Notes: generated from the sequence alone by a model not told the origin. A stretch of 64,000 nt of DNA from Acidovorax sp. 107 (GCF_003058055.1 NZ_QBTZ01000001.1:4851001-4915000); one strand, 5' to 3'. Counted from the stretch's first letter, positions 8,817 to 17,198 are shown. A program made the numbers and translations.

Positions 8817-10905
8817 GCGCAAGCCAGGCAGCGCTGCGGCGGACCGCGCCTATTTGTGGCGGCTGCACCGCATCCTGGCGCTGTACGTGGCGGGGGTGCT
8901 AGGTTTTCTGGCCCTGATGACCTGGGCTGAGCACCAGGGGCTGTCGCGCCACTGGATCGGCCCGATTTTTCTGTTCCTCACCGTGATGGTGTACGCCGGC
9001 ATCGGCGTGTATGGCCGTACGACCGACCCCGAGGACTACTACGTGGCGGGGCGGCGCATTCCGCCCATGTACAACGGCATGGCCACGGCGGCCGACTGGA
9101 TGAGTGCGGCGTCCTTCATCAGCCTGTCGGGCGCGCTGTACCTGCAGGGCTTTTCGGGCACGCCAGGGCAGGCCGGTGGTTTGGCCTATCTGCTGGGGTG
9201 GACAGGGGGCTTCTGCCTGGTCGCCATGCTGATTGCGCCGCACCTGCGGGCCATGGGGCTGTACACGATTCCCGATTTTTTCCATGTGCGTTTTGGCGGG
9301 CGCTGGCCGCGTGTGATTGCAGCGCTGGCGGCTGTCTTGTGCTCGTTCACTTACGTGGTGGCGCAGATCTATGGCGTGGGGCTGATTGCGTCGCGCCTCA
9401 CCGGCGTGCAGTTCGAGATCGGCATCATGCTGGGCCTGGGCGGGGTGCTGCTGTGCTCGTTTCTGGGCGGGATGCGGGCCATCACCTGGACGCAGGTGGC
9501 GCAGTACGTGGTGCTGCTGCTGGCGTTCATGATCCCAGTGTCGTGGCTGGCATACAAGCAGCTCGGCAGCCCGCTGGCGCCGCTGGTGTATGGCGCGCAG
9601 ATCAGCAAGATTGCCGACCTGGAGGCGCAGCTGCTCGACTCTCCGGCCGAGCACCAGGTGGTGCAGGCCTACCTGCAGCGCGCCAAGGACTTCGAGGCGC
9701 GTCTGCAAGATGTGGAGGCGGCCCTGGAGCGGGAGCGTGAGAAAGGGCGGGAGCGCATCCGTGCCCTGCGTGCCCAGAACGCCGATGTGGGCCTCATCGT
9801 CTCCGCCAGCCGCGAGCTCGCGGGGCTGCCGCGCGATGCGGCTTCGGCCCGCGAACGCTGGACCCGCGAAATGCGCGAGAACTACGAACGCGCGCGCCCC
9901 TTGGGTGGGTTGCCCCCCCACAGCCAGGCCTATGCGGGTGACCCCCACGGCACGCCTGAGGAGCAACGTGACTACGAGCTCACGCGTCGCAATTTTCTGG
10001 CGCTGATGTTCTGCCTGATGGTCGGCACCGCCGGGCTGCCCCACCTGCTGACCCGTTACTACACCTCGCCCACGGTGTCTGCGGCGCGCGCGTCGGTGGG
10101 CTGGTCGCTGTTTTTCATTGCGCTGCTGTACCTCAGCGCGCCTGCGCTGGCCGTGCTGGTGAAGTTCGAGGTCATGCAGAACCTGGTGGGCAGCAGTTTC
10201 GAGGCACTGCCCACCTGGATGGCGCAGTGGGCGCGGGTGGACAGCTCGCTGCTGTCGGTGGAAGACGTGAACGGCGATGGCCTGATCCAGTTTGGCGAGA
10301 TCCGCCTCGGTGCCGATCTCATCATGCTGGCCACGCCCGAGCTGGGCGGGCTGCCCTATGTGGTGTCGGGTCTGGTGGCGGCGGGGGGGCTGGCGGCGGC
10401 GCTGTCCACGGCCGATGGCTTGTTGCTCACCATCAGCAACGCGCTGGTGCGCGACCTGTATTTTCAGGACACACGCCGACAGGCGTCTCCCGAGCAGCGG
10501 GTGATCCTGACCAAGTTCACGCTGCTGGCGGTGGCCCTGTCGGCTGCGTTTGTGGCGGCGCTCAAGCCGTCTGAAATTTTGCCCATGGTGTCGGCCTCGT
10601 TCTCGCTGGCGGCATCGGCGTTTGTACCGGTGATGGTGCTGGGCATCTTCTGGCGGGGCACCACGCGGCAAGGCGCGGTGGCCGGCATGCTGGGCGGGCT
10701 GGCCATCACGGTGTACTACATGCTGTCGCATGTGCCGGCCATGCAGGTACTGCCGCGCTGGCTGCTGGCCGATGGTTTGTGGTTTGGCATCCAGCCCATC
10801 TCTGCAGGTGTGTTTGGTGTGCCGTGTGGCCTGCTCGTTACCCTGGTGGTCAGCTGGATCACCCGGCCCCCGCCGCCGCTACCCCGCATCCGTTCCGAGA
10901 TGTAG
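8809..10905 (+). CDS. Sodium:solute symporter large subunit, VC_2705 family (acetate-permease-like)
   Basis: This is a 698-residue polytopic transporter of the sodium:solute symporter superfamily. Family text includes DPEDYYVAGRRIPPMYNGMA near the N-terminus, LYTIPDFFHVRFGGRWPR, and STADGLLLTISNALVRDLYF. The family is related to the acetate carrier ActP, so acetate or a similar short acid is a likely substrate, though unproven. Two insertions stand out. Residues 265-326 are highly charged and heptad-like (for example AALEREREKGRERIRAL), a predicted cytoplasmic or periplasmic coiled coil. Residues 486-497 (DVNGDGLIQFGE) fit a canonical EF-hand calcium loop. It overlaps the DUF4212 partner gene by 8 bases. 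Confidence 0.88.
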   Translation: MAERKPGSAAADRAYLWRLHRILALYVAGVLGFLALMTWAEHQGLSRHWIGPIFLFLTVMVYAGIGVYGRTTDPEDYYVAGRRIPPMYNGMATAADWMSAASFISLSGALYLQGFSGTPGQAGGLAYLLGWTGGFCLVAMLIAPHLRAMGLYTIPDFFHVRFGGRWPRVIAALAAVLCSFTYVVAQIYGVGLIASRLTGVQFEIGIMLGLGGVLLCSFLGGMRAITWTQVAQYVVLLLAFMIPVSWLAYKQLGSPLAPLVYGAQISKIADLEAQLLDSPAEHQVVQAYLQRAKDFEARLQDVEAALEREREKGRERIRALRAQNADVGLIVSASRELAGLPRDAASARERWTREMRENYERARPLGGLPPHSQAYAGDPHGTPEEQRDYELTRRNFLALMFCLMVGTAGLPHLLTRYYTSPTVSAARASVGWSLFFIALLYLSAPALAVLVKFEVMQNLVGSSFEALPTWMAQWARVDSSLLSVEDVNGDGLIQFGEIRLGADLIMLATPELGGLPYVVSGLVAAGGLAAALSTADGLLLTISNALVRDLYFQDTRRQASPEQRVILTKFTLLAVALSAAFVAALKPSEILPMVSASFSLAASAFVPVMVLGIFWRGTTRQGAVAGMLGGLAITVYYMLSHVPAMQVLPRWLLADGLWFGIQPISAGVFGVPCGLLVTLVVSWITRPPPPLPRIRSEM

Positions 10906-11025
10906 CGCCCACGTCATGGGGGTTATGTGTAAACCCCGATTTGCAGAGGTGCCAAAACATGGGATTCTGGTTTGCGGGTGACGGCCTCGCAGCCGTCCCC
11001 TGCATTGCCCACTACTAGGAGACTC

Positions 11026-11550
11026 ATGGTTCTCGTCAAAACCCCCGCAGGCCAGGAAGCACTCAAGGACCGTCACGGCAGCCTGAGCTCGCGCCAGCGT
11101 TCGGCCTTCATTCTCTTTGACGGCAAGCGCACCACGGGGGAGATTTTGGCGGCCACAGCAGCCATGGGCATCACGCAGGACGATGTGCAGTCCATGATCG
11201 CCCAAGGGCTGCTGGCGCCGGTGGGGGGGCAGGCTTCTGCTGCCGCCGTGAGCCCCGTTGCCACCAGTGCAGCGCCAGCACCCGCCGCCTTGGCAGAAGC
11301 TCCCGCCACCGATCTGGGCACGGTGGCATCGCCCGTGGAGGGTTCCGGGCGTTCGCCCATGGAGCGCTACCAGGCGGCGTACCCCATTGCCACCGAGCTG
11401 ACCGCAGCGCTGGGCTTGCGCGGGTTTCGGCTGAACCTGGCGGTGGAGGGGGCCGGCAGTTTTGAAGACCTGGCCGCCCTGGCCCCCAAGATCCGTGAGG
11501 CGGTGGGCGATGTCAAATTTGCGCGGCTGGACAAGGCGCTGTTTGATTGA
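11026..11550 (+). CDS. Uncharacterised protein with helical N-terminus and Ala/Pro linker
   Basis: I do not recognise a named family. The protein is 174 residues. Residues 1-65 look like a small helical, winged-helix-like domain (SLSSRQRSAFILFDGKRT, then ATAAMGITQDDVQSMIAQG). A low-complexity Ala/Pro/Ser linker spans about 70-105. The C-terminal 65 residues form a second helical unit (SPMERYQAAYPIATELTAAL). There is no signal peptide or membrane segment, so it should be cytoplasmic. The start at 11026 follows TAGGAGACTC; an upstream start 18 codons earlier lacks a good ribosome-binding site. A terminator lies about 90 bases after the stop. DNA or protein binding is possible but not shown. Confidence 0.75.
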   Translation: MVLVKTPAGQEALKDRHGSLSSRQRSAFILFDGKRTTGEILAATAAMGITQDDVQSMIAQGLLAPVGGQASAAAVSPVATSAAPAPAALAEAPATDLGTVASPVEGSGRSPMERYQAAYPIATELTAALGLRGFRLNLAVEGAGSFEDLAALAPKIREAVGDVKFARLDKALFD

Positions 11551-11638
11551 GACCCCGAGGTTCCGGCGCGGTCTTGCTGGATAGAAGCCTGGGTGGGGCG
11601 CCAGTTCCACAGACCGTTCGCAAGATGCGCGAGCATGA

Positions 11639-11668
11639 AAAAGCGGCCCGAAGGCCGCTTTTGTTTTT
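11639..11668. terminator. Bidirectional terminator between the unknown gene and FKBP
   Basis: A perfect stem AAAAGCGGCC/GGCCGCTTTT (11639-11648 and 11653-11662) encloses CGAA, which reads as a stable TTCG tetraloop on the minus strand. It is followed by TTGTTTTT on the plus strand. It separates two convergent genes. Confidence 0.9.
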
Positions 11669-11704
11669 GCCGATGCAGGCAGGAAAGCAGGACAGACGCT
11701 GAGA

Positions 11705-12064
11705 TCAGCGGCCCACCTTCAGCAGTTCCACGTCGAACTTGAGCGTGGCGTTCGGGGGGATCACGCCGCCCGCGCCGCGTGCGCCGTAGCCCAGGGCGGC
11801 GGGGATGATCAGCGTGCGCTGGCCACCGATCTTCATGCCTTGCACGCCTTCGTCCCAGCCCTTGATGACCATGCCGGCGCCCAGTGCAAATTCAAAGGGG
11901 TCGTTGCGGTCGCGGCTGGAGTCGAACTTGGCACCTTGTTCGCCGTTGTTGTACAGCCAGCCGGCGTAGTGCACCGACACGTTCTGGCCCTTGGTGGCTT
12001 CGGCGCCTTCGCCCACGGTGGTGTCTTCGTATTGCAGGCCGGATGCGGTGGTGGTCAGTGCCAT
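11705..12064 (-). CDS. FKBP-type peptidyl-prolyl cis-trans isomerase
   Basis: This is a 119-residue single-domain FKBP that catalyses proline isomerisation in protein folding. It lacks a signal peptide and should be cytoplasmic. Family motifs are VSVHYAGWLYNNGEQGAKFD, the stretch FALGAGMVIKGWDEGVQGMK and LIIPAALGYGARGAGGVIPP followed by ATLKFDVELL. These include the conserved active-site Tyr, Phe, Trp and Ile positions of FKBP12-like enzymes. The start at 12064 is supported by AAGGAACTCCC just upstream. A dispersed repeat with a strong inverted repeat lies 28 bases upstream of the start, in its leader or promoter. The gene is alone, with terminators on both sides. Confidence 0.95.
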   Translation of the reverse strand: MALTTTASGLQYEDTTVGEGAEATKGQNVSVHYAGWLYNNGEQGAKFDSSRDRNDPFEFALGAGMVIKGWDEGVQGMKIGGQRTLIIPAALGYGARGAGGVIPPNATLKFDVELLKVGR

Positions 12065-12091
12065 GGGAGTTCCTTGGTTGCTATTAAAAAT

Positions 12092-12130
12092 ATAGCTTCA
12101 GGCGCATGTGTTAATTGCGCTTGAAGCTAT
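12092..12130. repeat. Inverted-repeat copy of dispersed intergenic repeat upstream of the FKBP gene
   Basis: Left arm ATAGCTTCAGGCGCA (12092-12106) and right arm TGCGCTTGAAGCTAT (12116-12130) pair at 14 of 15 positions around TGTGTTAAT. It sits 28 bases before the FKBP start on the minus strand. Confidence 0.6.
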
Positions 12131-12149
12131 TTTGACCCCTATTTTAACG

Positions 12150-12180
12150 AAAGCCCCGCGCGGAGGCCCGGCGGGGCTTT
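12150..12180 (-). terminator. Terminator-like hairpin after the HxlR gene
   Basis: AAAGCCCCGC (12150-12159) and GCGGGGCTTT (12171-12180) form a perfect 10-base stem. Read on the minus strand it follows the HxlR stop and ends in TTTCGTTAAAAT, a moderate terminator tail. Confidence 0.7.
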
Positions 12181-12215
12181 TCCCTGCGTGCACAGGGCGG
12201 GGCGGGAGTGGCGCG

Positions 12216-12524
12216 TCAGGCCTTCTTGGCGCGGCCTGCGACCCAGCGGGTGGCAAAGGCCTGCACGTCCGACAGGCGCTTGAGCAGGTCGGCGCCCGAG
12301 GGGGTAACGGTGTAGCCGTCGCTGCCGTGGTCCACAAAACCGGCTTCGCGCAGCTCTTTGATGCGGGTGTTGAGCGTGTTGGGGGTGATGCCACCCACGC
12401 TGTCCTGCAGCAGGCGGAACGTCTGTGGGTGGCCGTCCTTCAGGGCCCACAGCACGCGCAGCGCATAGCGGCATTCAAGTCTCTCGAAGAGCTGATTGAT
12501 GGAAGCATTTTCTTTGGAGCTCAT
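12216..12524 (-). CDS. HxlR-type winged-helix transcriptional regulator
   Basis: This is a 102-residue protein with the HxlR/winged-helix pattern: an N-terminal helix with ECRYALRVLWALKDG, a recognition region GGITPNTLNTRIKELREAGF, and a wing DGYTVTPSGADLL. HxlR proteins are small dimeric regulators that often sense redox or electrophiles through a conserved N-terminal Cys. Here a Cys is present at ECRY, close to the usual position. The start at 12524 follows GGAGAAGCGTCC. No divergent target gene is obvious: the next gene upstream is a LysR regulator on the same strand, so the target is unknown. A GCTAC-N7-GTAGC inverted repeat lies about 100 bases upstream. Confidence 0.85.
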   Translation of the reverse strand: MSSKENASINQLFERLECRYALRVLWALKDGHPQTFRLLQDSVGGITPNTLNTRIKELREAGFVDHGSDGYTVTPSGADLLKRLSDVQAFATRWVAGRAKKA

Positions 12525-12623
12525 GGACGCTTCTCCTCGCGCAAATATTGGATCTGGATTCAGTGCGGGTGGCTGTCAACCGGGCCCGCTGATGCGCTGA
12601 GACTATAGCGCGGAACCCATTTT

Positions 12624-12640
12624 GCTACAAGTTTAGTAGC
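12624..12640. promoter_or_regulatory. Inverted repeat upstream of HxlR gene
   Basis: GCTAC (12624-12628) and GTAGC (12636-12640) are separated by 7 bases in the 205-base gap before the HxlR gene. It could be an operator. The same gap also has CATGCGCTAGTG at 12658-12669, similar to the start of the dispersed repeats. Nothing else is visible there. Confidence 0.3.
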
Positions 12641-12729
12641 TCAGAACGCACAGCACACATGCGCTAGTGGCGAAAATTGCCATGTTACGTATCAAACTGT
12701 TGCGACAGGGCCACGGTTTTCGGCCCCGG

Positions 12730-13632
12730 TCAGGCGCGCCCCAGCCCCGCCAGATGCCCCACCAGCAACTGGGCCGCGGGGGGCAGCCACTGCGCACTGC
12801 GGTAGCAGATGGCAAAGCGCCGCTGGGCCCAGGGGTCGCTCAGCGGGACGATGCGCACCGGCGCCAGCTGGGCAAACGGCTGGGCCACCTCGCGCGGCAC
12901 CACGCTGATGGCCAGGTTGGCGCGCACCACCCGCAGGGCGGCGTCAAAGTTGGACACCAGCACCCGGTGGGCCAGCATTTTCCCTTCCACTGCGGCGGCG
13001 CGCGCCAGCAGCACCTGCACCGCGCTCAGCGCGGGCATGCTGACGAATTCATGCTCCAGCACGTCGGCAAACCGCACGCTCTGCAGCTGGGCCACGGGGT
13101 GCGACTCGTGTGCCACCACGGCCAGGTGGTCGCTGCGGTAGGCGCTGGTTTCCAGGCCCGACAGATCAGCCGCGTCCCAGCAGATGCCGATGGACGCGCT
13201 GCCGTCGCGCACGCCCTGCACCACATCCGGGCTCACCCGTTCTTCCAGGCTGATCTGGATGTTGCGGTACGCCGGGTCTTGCAGAAAGGCCGCTACGTCG
13301 TCGGCCAGCGACTCGGCCATGACCGAGGCCGTGACCAGCATGCGCACATGGCCCCGGGTGCCGGTGGCATAGGCCGCCATGTCGCGCTCGATCTGCCCCA
13401 CGTTGGCCAGCATGGTGCGGGCGTGCTCCAGCAGCGTCTCGCCCGCCGGGGTGGGCACCACGCCCCGGCGCTTGCGCAGCAGCAGCGGCGTGCCCACGGT
13501 GTCTTCCAGCTGCGCCAGCCGCTTGCTGATGGCCGAGCCCACGATGGACTCCTGCTCCGCGACGCGCGCGATGCTGCGTTGCTCGCACACGGCGGCGAAC
13601 AGCCGCAGGGTCTGTAGATCCAGATCGCGCAT
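12730..13632 (-). CDS. LysR-family regulator, divergent from the HMG-CoA lyase operon
   Basis: This is a 300-residue LysR-type regulator. The helix-turn-helix region reads LDLQTLRLFAAVCEQRSIAR followed by GSAISKRLAQLEDTVGTPLL. The effector domain runs from about residue 92. The start at 13632 gives the normal LysR N-terminus. It diverges from a GTG-started HMG-CoA lyase gene across a 123-base gap that carries several inverted repeats. It probably controls the lyase, CoA-transferase and Bug binding protein genes, with the imported acid or its CoA ester as inducer. That last point is inference from layout. Confidence 0.9.
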   Translation of the reverse strand: MRDLDLQTLRLFAAVCEQRSIARVAEQESIVGSAISKRLAQLEDTVGTPLLLRKRRGVVPTPAGETLLEHARTMLANVGQIERDMAAYATGTRGHVRMLVTASVMAESLADDVAAFLQDPAYRNIQISLEERVSPDVVQGVRDGSASIGICWDAADLSGLETSAYRSDHLAVVAHESHPVAQLQSVRFADVLEHEFVSMPALSAVQVLLARAAAVEGKMLAHRVLVSNFDAALRVVRANLAISVVPREVAQPFAQLAPVRIVPLSDPWAQRRFAICYRSAQWLPPAAQLLVGHLAGLGRA

Positions 13633-13659
13633 TCGTGGTCTCTCAGGTGGGTTGTGATG

Positions 13660-13722
13660 TTCCTTTTAGGAATCTTACGGGTTCCGAGATGTATTTTCTG
13701 ATTCCGTAGGGAATTTCTAGAA
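13660..13722. promoter_or_regulatory. Candidate LysR operators
   Basis: Three symmetric sites lie in the divergent gap: TTCCT-TTT-AGGAA (13660-13672), ATTCC-GTAG-GGAAT (13701-13714) and the palindrome TTCTAGAA (13715-13722). The first two share the half-site TTCC/GGAA and are about 41 bases apart centre to centre, near four helical turns. This fits the recognition plus activation site layout of LysR proteins. Confidence 0.5.
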
Positions 13723-13755
13723 TACGTTCATTCACCGCACCACAAAGAGATCACC

Positions 13756-14721
13756 GTGAGTCCAGCGAACACCCCCTCCGAGATGCCCCGCGCCATCGTC
13801 CGCGAAGTGGGCCTGCGCGACGGCCTGCAGAGCATTGCCACCGTGGTGTCCACCGCGCACAAGATTGAATGGATCAGCGCTGCCTACGCCGCCGGCCAGC
13901 GCGAAATCGAGGTGGGCTCCTTCGTGCCCGCCCGCCTGCTGCCCCAGCTGGCCGACACGGCCGAGGTGCTGGCCCATGCCAAGACCCTGCCCGGCCTCGT
14001 CGCCTCGGTGCTGGTGCCCAACTACAAAGGTGCCGAGCGCGCGCTGGAGCAGGGCGCCGACCTGATGATCGTGCCCCTGTCTGCCAGCCACGCCCACAGC
14101 CTGGCCAACCTGCGCAAGACGCCCGACGAGGTGGTGGCCGAGGTGGCCCGCATCCGCGCGCTGCGCGACGCCAGCGGCAGCCGCACCCTGATTGAAGGCG
14201 GCGTTGGCACGGCCTTTGGCTGCACCCTGCAAGGCGAGGTGGCAGAAACCGAAGTGCTGCGCCTGATGCAAGCGCTGCTGGATGCGGGCGCCGACCGCGT
14301 GAGCCTGGCCGACACCGTGGGCTATGCCGACCCTGCCTCGGTGGCCCGTCTGTTCGGCAAGGCGCGTGCGTTGGTGGGCGACCGCCTGGCCTGCGCGCAT
14401 TTCCATGACACGCGCGGCATGGGCCTGGCCAATGTGTATGCCGCCTGGCAGACCGGCATCCCCCGCTTTGATGCCTGCCTGGCCGGCATTGGCGGCTGCC
14501 CGCACGCGCCAGGTGCCAGCGGCAACGTCACCACCGAAGATCTCGTGTTCATGCTGGAGCGCATGGGCGTTGCCACCGGCATCGACGTGACCGCGCTGCT
14601 CGCGCTGCGCCAGCGCGTGGCAGGCTGGCTGACGGGCGAGACCCTGCACGGCACGCTGTGGCAAGCGGGGCTGCCGCAGAATGCCGCACCTGCGGTGCTG
14701 CGCGAAGCCGCAACGGCCTGA
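13756..14721 (+). CDS. Hydroxymethylglutaryl-CoA lyase (HMGL-like)
   Basis: HMG-CoA lyase cleaves 3-hydroxy-3-methylglutaryl-CoA to acetyl-CoA and acetoacetate. The protein is 321 residues. Family motifs are REVGLRDGLQ at the start of the barrel, the metal-binding HFHDTRGMGLANV and the active-site Cys loop GIGGCPHAPGASGNVTTEDL. These match the R-D-G-L-Q, H-x-H-D and G-G-C-P positions of known HMG-CoA lyases. The start is GTG at 13756, chosen for its position after the intergenic promoter. A CoA-transferase and a Bug binding protein follow on the same strand, 25 and 80 bases apart, so a substrate imported as free acid is likely. A related acid such as citramalate, or leucine catabolism, is possible. 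A leucine role is weaker because no isovaleryl or methylcrotonyl genes are present. Confidence 0.88.
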   Translation: MSPANTPSEMPRAIVREVGLRDGLQSIATVVSTAHKIEWISAAYAAGQREIEVGSFVPARLLPQLADTAEVLAHAKTLPGLVASVLVPNYKGAERALEQGADLMIVPLSASHAHSLANLRKTPDEVVAEVARIRALRDASGSRTLIEGGVGTAFGCTLQGEVAETEVLRLMQALLDAGADRVSLADTVGYADPASVARLFGKARALVGDRLACAHFHDTRGMGLANVYAAWQTGIPRFDACLAGIGGCPHAPGASGNVTTEDLVFMLERMGVATGIDVTALLALRQRVAGWLTGETLHGTLWQAGLPQNAAPAVLREAATA

Positions 14722-14746
14722 ACCCCTTTTTCTGAACGCTCTGAAC

Positions 14747-15961
14747 ATGCACGACACACCCGCCACTCCCCCTTCCCCCCGCCTGCCGCTCGAAGGCCTG
14801 CGCGTGGTGGAGTTCACCCACATGGTCATGGGCCCCACCTGCGGCATGGTGCTAGCCGACCTGGGCGCCGAGGTCATCAAGGTCGAGCCCGTGGATGGGG
14901 ACCGCACGCGCCACCTGCTGGGCGCAGGCGCCGGTTTCTTCCCCATGTTCAACCGCAACAAGAAGAGCATTGCGCTCGACCTGCGCAGCCCCGAGGGGCT
15001 GGAGGTGGCGCGCAAGCTGGCGGCATCGGCCGACGTGGTGGCGCAGAACTTCAAGCCCGGCGTGATGACGAAATACGGCCTGGACTACGCCGCGCTGAGC
15101 CAGGTCAACCCGCGCCTCATCTACGTCAACCACACGGGCTTTCTGCCGGGCCCTTACGAGCACCGTACGGCGCTCGACGAGGTGGTGCAGATGATGGGCG
15201 GCCTGGCCTACATGACCGGCCGCCCGGGCGACCCGCTGCGCGCGGGCAGCAGCGTGAACGACATCATGGGCGGCATGTTTGGCGCGATTGGCGCGATGGC
15301 GGCGCTGATGCAGCGCGGCATCACCGGGCGCGGGCAGGAGGTGGACTCGGCCCTGTTCGAGAACAACGTGTTCCTGGTCGGGCAGCACATGATGCAGTAC
15401 GCCGTCACTGGCCAGCCCGCTGCGCCCATGCCCGACCGCATTTCGTCGTGGGCCGTGTACGACGTGTTCAGCGTGAAAGACGGCGGGCAGATCTTTTTGG
15501 CCGCAGTGAGCGATGCGCAGTGGCAGACCTTTTGCGACGCCATGGGCTATGCCGACCTGAAGGCCGACGCCAGCCTGGCCACCAACAACGAACGCGTACG
15601 CGCCCGCCCCACGCTGATGCCCGTGCTGCGCGAGCGCCTGGCGCAGCACACTGCCGACGAACTGGCCGCGATCTTCGAGCGCCATGGCCTGCCGTTTGCG
15701 CCCATCCGCCGGCCCGAAGAACTGTTTGACGACCCGCACCTGCAAGCCACCGGTGGCCTGGCCGACATCACGCTGCCCGATGGGGAGCGCGCAGGGCAGA
15801 CCGCACAGATCACGCTGATGCCGCTGCGCCTGGCGGGCCAGCGGCTTGATGTGCGCTGCGATCCGCCGCGCCTGGGCCAGCACACGGCCGAACTGCTGCA
15901 GGGCCTGGGCTATACGGCCGATGCCGTGGCAGAGCTGCAGGCATCAGGGGCCATCGCCTGA
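14747..15961 (+). CDS. Class III CoA-transferase (CaiB/BaiF family)
   Basis: This enzyme moves CoA from a donor CoA ester to a carboxylic acid. It is 404 residues, the family length. It begins PLEGLRVVEFTHMVMGPTCG and continues ADLGAEVIKVEPVDGDRTR, which are the family nucleotide/CoA-binding segments. FNRNKKSIALDLRSPEGLEV follows. The catalytic Asp is expected in SSVNDIMGGMFG. The start at 14747 gives the usual N-terminus, and an upstream start would overlap the lyase gene. Placed between an HMG-CoA lyase and a Bug binding protein, it probably activates the imported acid to the CoA ester cleaved by the lyase. Confidence 0.92.
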   Translation: MHDTPATPPSPRLPLEGLRVVEFTHMVMGPTCGMVLADLGAEVIKVEPVDGDRTRHLLGAGAGFFPMFNRNKKSIALDLRSPEGLEVARKLAASADVVAQNFKPGVMTKYGLDYAALSQVNPRLIYVNHTGFLPGPYEHRTALDEVVQMMGGLAYMTGRPGDPLRAGSSVNDIMGGMFGAIGAMAALMQRGITGRGQEVDSALFENNVFLVGQHMMQYAVTGQPAAPMPDRISSWAVYDVFSVKDGGQIFLAAVSDAQWQTFCDAMGYADLKADASLATNNERVRARPTLMPVLRERLAQHTADELAAIFERHGLPFAPIRRPEELFDDPHLQATGGLADITLPDGERAGQTAQITLMPLRLAGQRLDVRCDPPRLGQHTAELLQGLGYTADAVAELQASGAIA

Positions 15962-16041
15962 TTTTTTGACGAACTGGTGGCATGAAAACGCGGCGCAGAC
16001 CGCAGCCCCAGGATTCCCCACCAACGACCGGAGACAACCCC

Positions 16042-17079
16042 ATGCGCAAGACCACTTCTTTCATTGCCTCATCCCACGCTGCGTCTGCTGCAGCGGGCCT
16101 CCTCACGCGCCGCCAGGCACTGGCCACCGGCGCCGCCGCGCTGGGTGCTGCGGCCTGGGGTCTGCCCCGCATGGCGCACGCCCAGGGCGACGGCAAGCCG
16201 CTGCGCGTGATCCTGCCGCTGTCGGCGGGCTCGGGCGCGGACGGCGCCATCCGCGCCATCAGCACCAGCCTGGCAAAGGCGTTGGGCCAGCCGGTGGTCA
16301 TCGAAAACCTGCCGGGCGCGGGCGGCATCACTGGCACGACCCAGATCGTGCGCGCGCCCAAGGATGGCTCGGTGATTGGCGTGGTGTCCAACAACCACGT
16401 GGTCAACCCCAGCGTGTACAAGAACATCCCGTTCGACTCGCTGGCCGACATCACGCCCATCACCATCCTGGGCGCCACGCCGTTTGTGCTGGTCGCGCAC
16501 CCTGCGCTGCCCGCCAAGACGGTGCAGGAGCTGATTGCCCTGGCCAAGTCCAAACCCGGCGTGCTCAACTACGGCTCGTCGGGCAACGGCACCATCCTGC
16601 ACTTGGGCGCAGCGATGTTTGTGGACCAGGCCAAGCTCGACATCAAGCACATCCCCTACCGGGGCATGGGCCCGCTGATGAACGACATTTTGGGAGGGCA
16701 GGTGCAGCTGGGTGTGGTGGCTGTAGCACCGGCGGCCGCGCACATCAAAGCGGGCTCATTGCGCGCCCTGGGCGTGACCACGGCCACCCGCGTGGCGGCA
16801 CTGCCCGGCGTGCCCACCATCGCCGAGCAAGGGCTGCCGGGCTATGAGCTGGACGGGTGGATTGCCCCGGTGGCGCCTGCGGGCCTGCCCAAGGCCGAGC
16901 TGGCGCGGCTGTACAACGGCTTCAAGGCCGCCATGGAGATGCCCGAGGCGCGCGACGCGCTGATTGCGCAGGGCTACGAGATCAAGCTCACGCCGCCCGA
17001 GCCGGCTGCCGCCTTCTTCCGCAGCGAAGCAGCGCGCATGGCGCAGGTGGTGAAGAACGCCAACGTGAAAATCGACTGA
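16042..17079 (+). CDS. Bug-family (TctC-like) binding protein of the HMG-CoA lyase operon
   Basis: This is a 345-residue periplasmic binding protein. It has an unusually long signal region with the twin-arginine-like core LLTRRQALATGAAALGAAAWG, cut near AHAQGDG. The mature protein has Bug hallmarks: LRVILPLSAGSGADGAIRAI, VIENLPGAGGITGTTQI and HIPYRGMGPLMNDILGGQVQ. The start at 16042 has CCGGAGACAACCCC upstream. No TctAB permease genes are adjacent, so it must share a permease encoded elsewhere. Its operon suggests the ligand is a branched hydroxy-dicarboxylate such as 3-hydroxy-3-methylglutarate or a related acid. That is inference. Confidence 0.88.
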   Translation: MRKTTSFIASSHAASAAAGLLTRRQALATGAAALGAAAWGLPRMAHAQGDGKPLRVILPLSAGSGADGAIRAISTSLAKALGQPVVIENLPGAGGITGTTQIVRAPKDGSVIGVVSNNHVVNPSVYKNIPFDSLADITPITILGATPFVLVAHPALPAKTVQELIALAKSKPGVLNYGSSGNGTILHLGAAMFVDQAKLDIKHIPYRGMGPLMNDILGGQVQLGVVAVAPAAAHIKAGSLRALGVTTATRVAALPGVPTIAEQGLPGYELDGWIAPVAPAGLPKAELARLYNGFKAAMEMPEARDALIAQGYEIKLTPPEPAAAFFRSEAARMAQVVKNANVKID

Positions 17080-17148
17080 CGCAGCGCAGGGGCTGTGTGC
17101 GGCGTGCTTTTGCAGGGCGTCAGGCAGGTTTTGAGGGTTTTTGGGCAC

Positions 17149-17198
17149 ATGCGCTAGTGCAATATGCCTGAGGTGCTATTTTATTGATAGCAATTGCA
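17149..17198. repeat. Dispersed intergenic repeat (copy shared with 38149)
   Basis: GCGCTAGTGCAATATGCCTG plus AG (17151-17172) is identical over 22 bases to 38151-38172. It is followed by GTGCTATTTTATTGATAGCA, which contains a CTAT/ATAG inverted pair. It lies between the Bug gene and the convergent chemoreceptor gene. The rest of this 199-base gap shows no gene. Confidence 0.7.

Noticed and set aside
8899..10731. 610-codon minus-strand frame opposite the sodium symporter
   Set aside because: Arg/His/Gln-rich translation typical of an antisense shadow; the plus strand has a recognised transporter.
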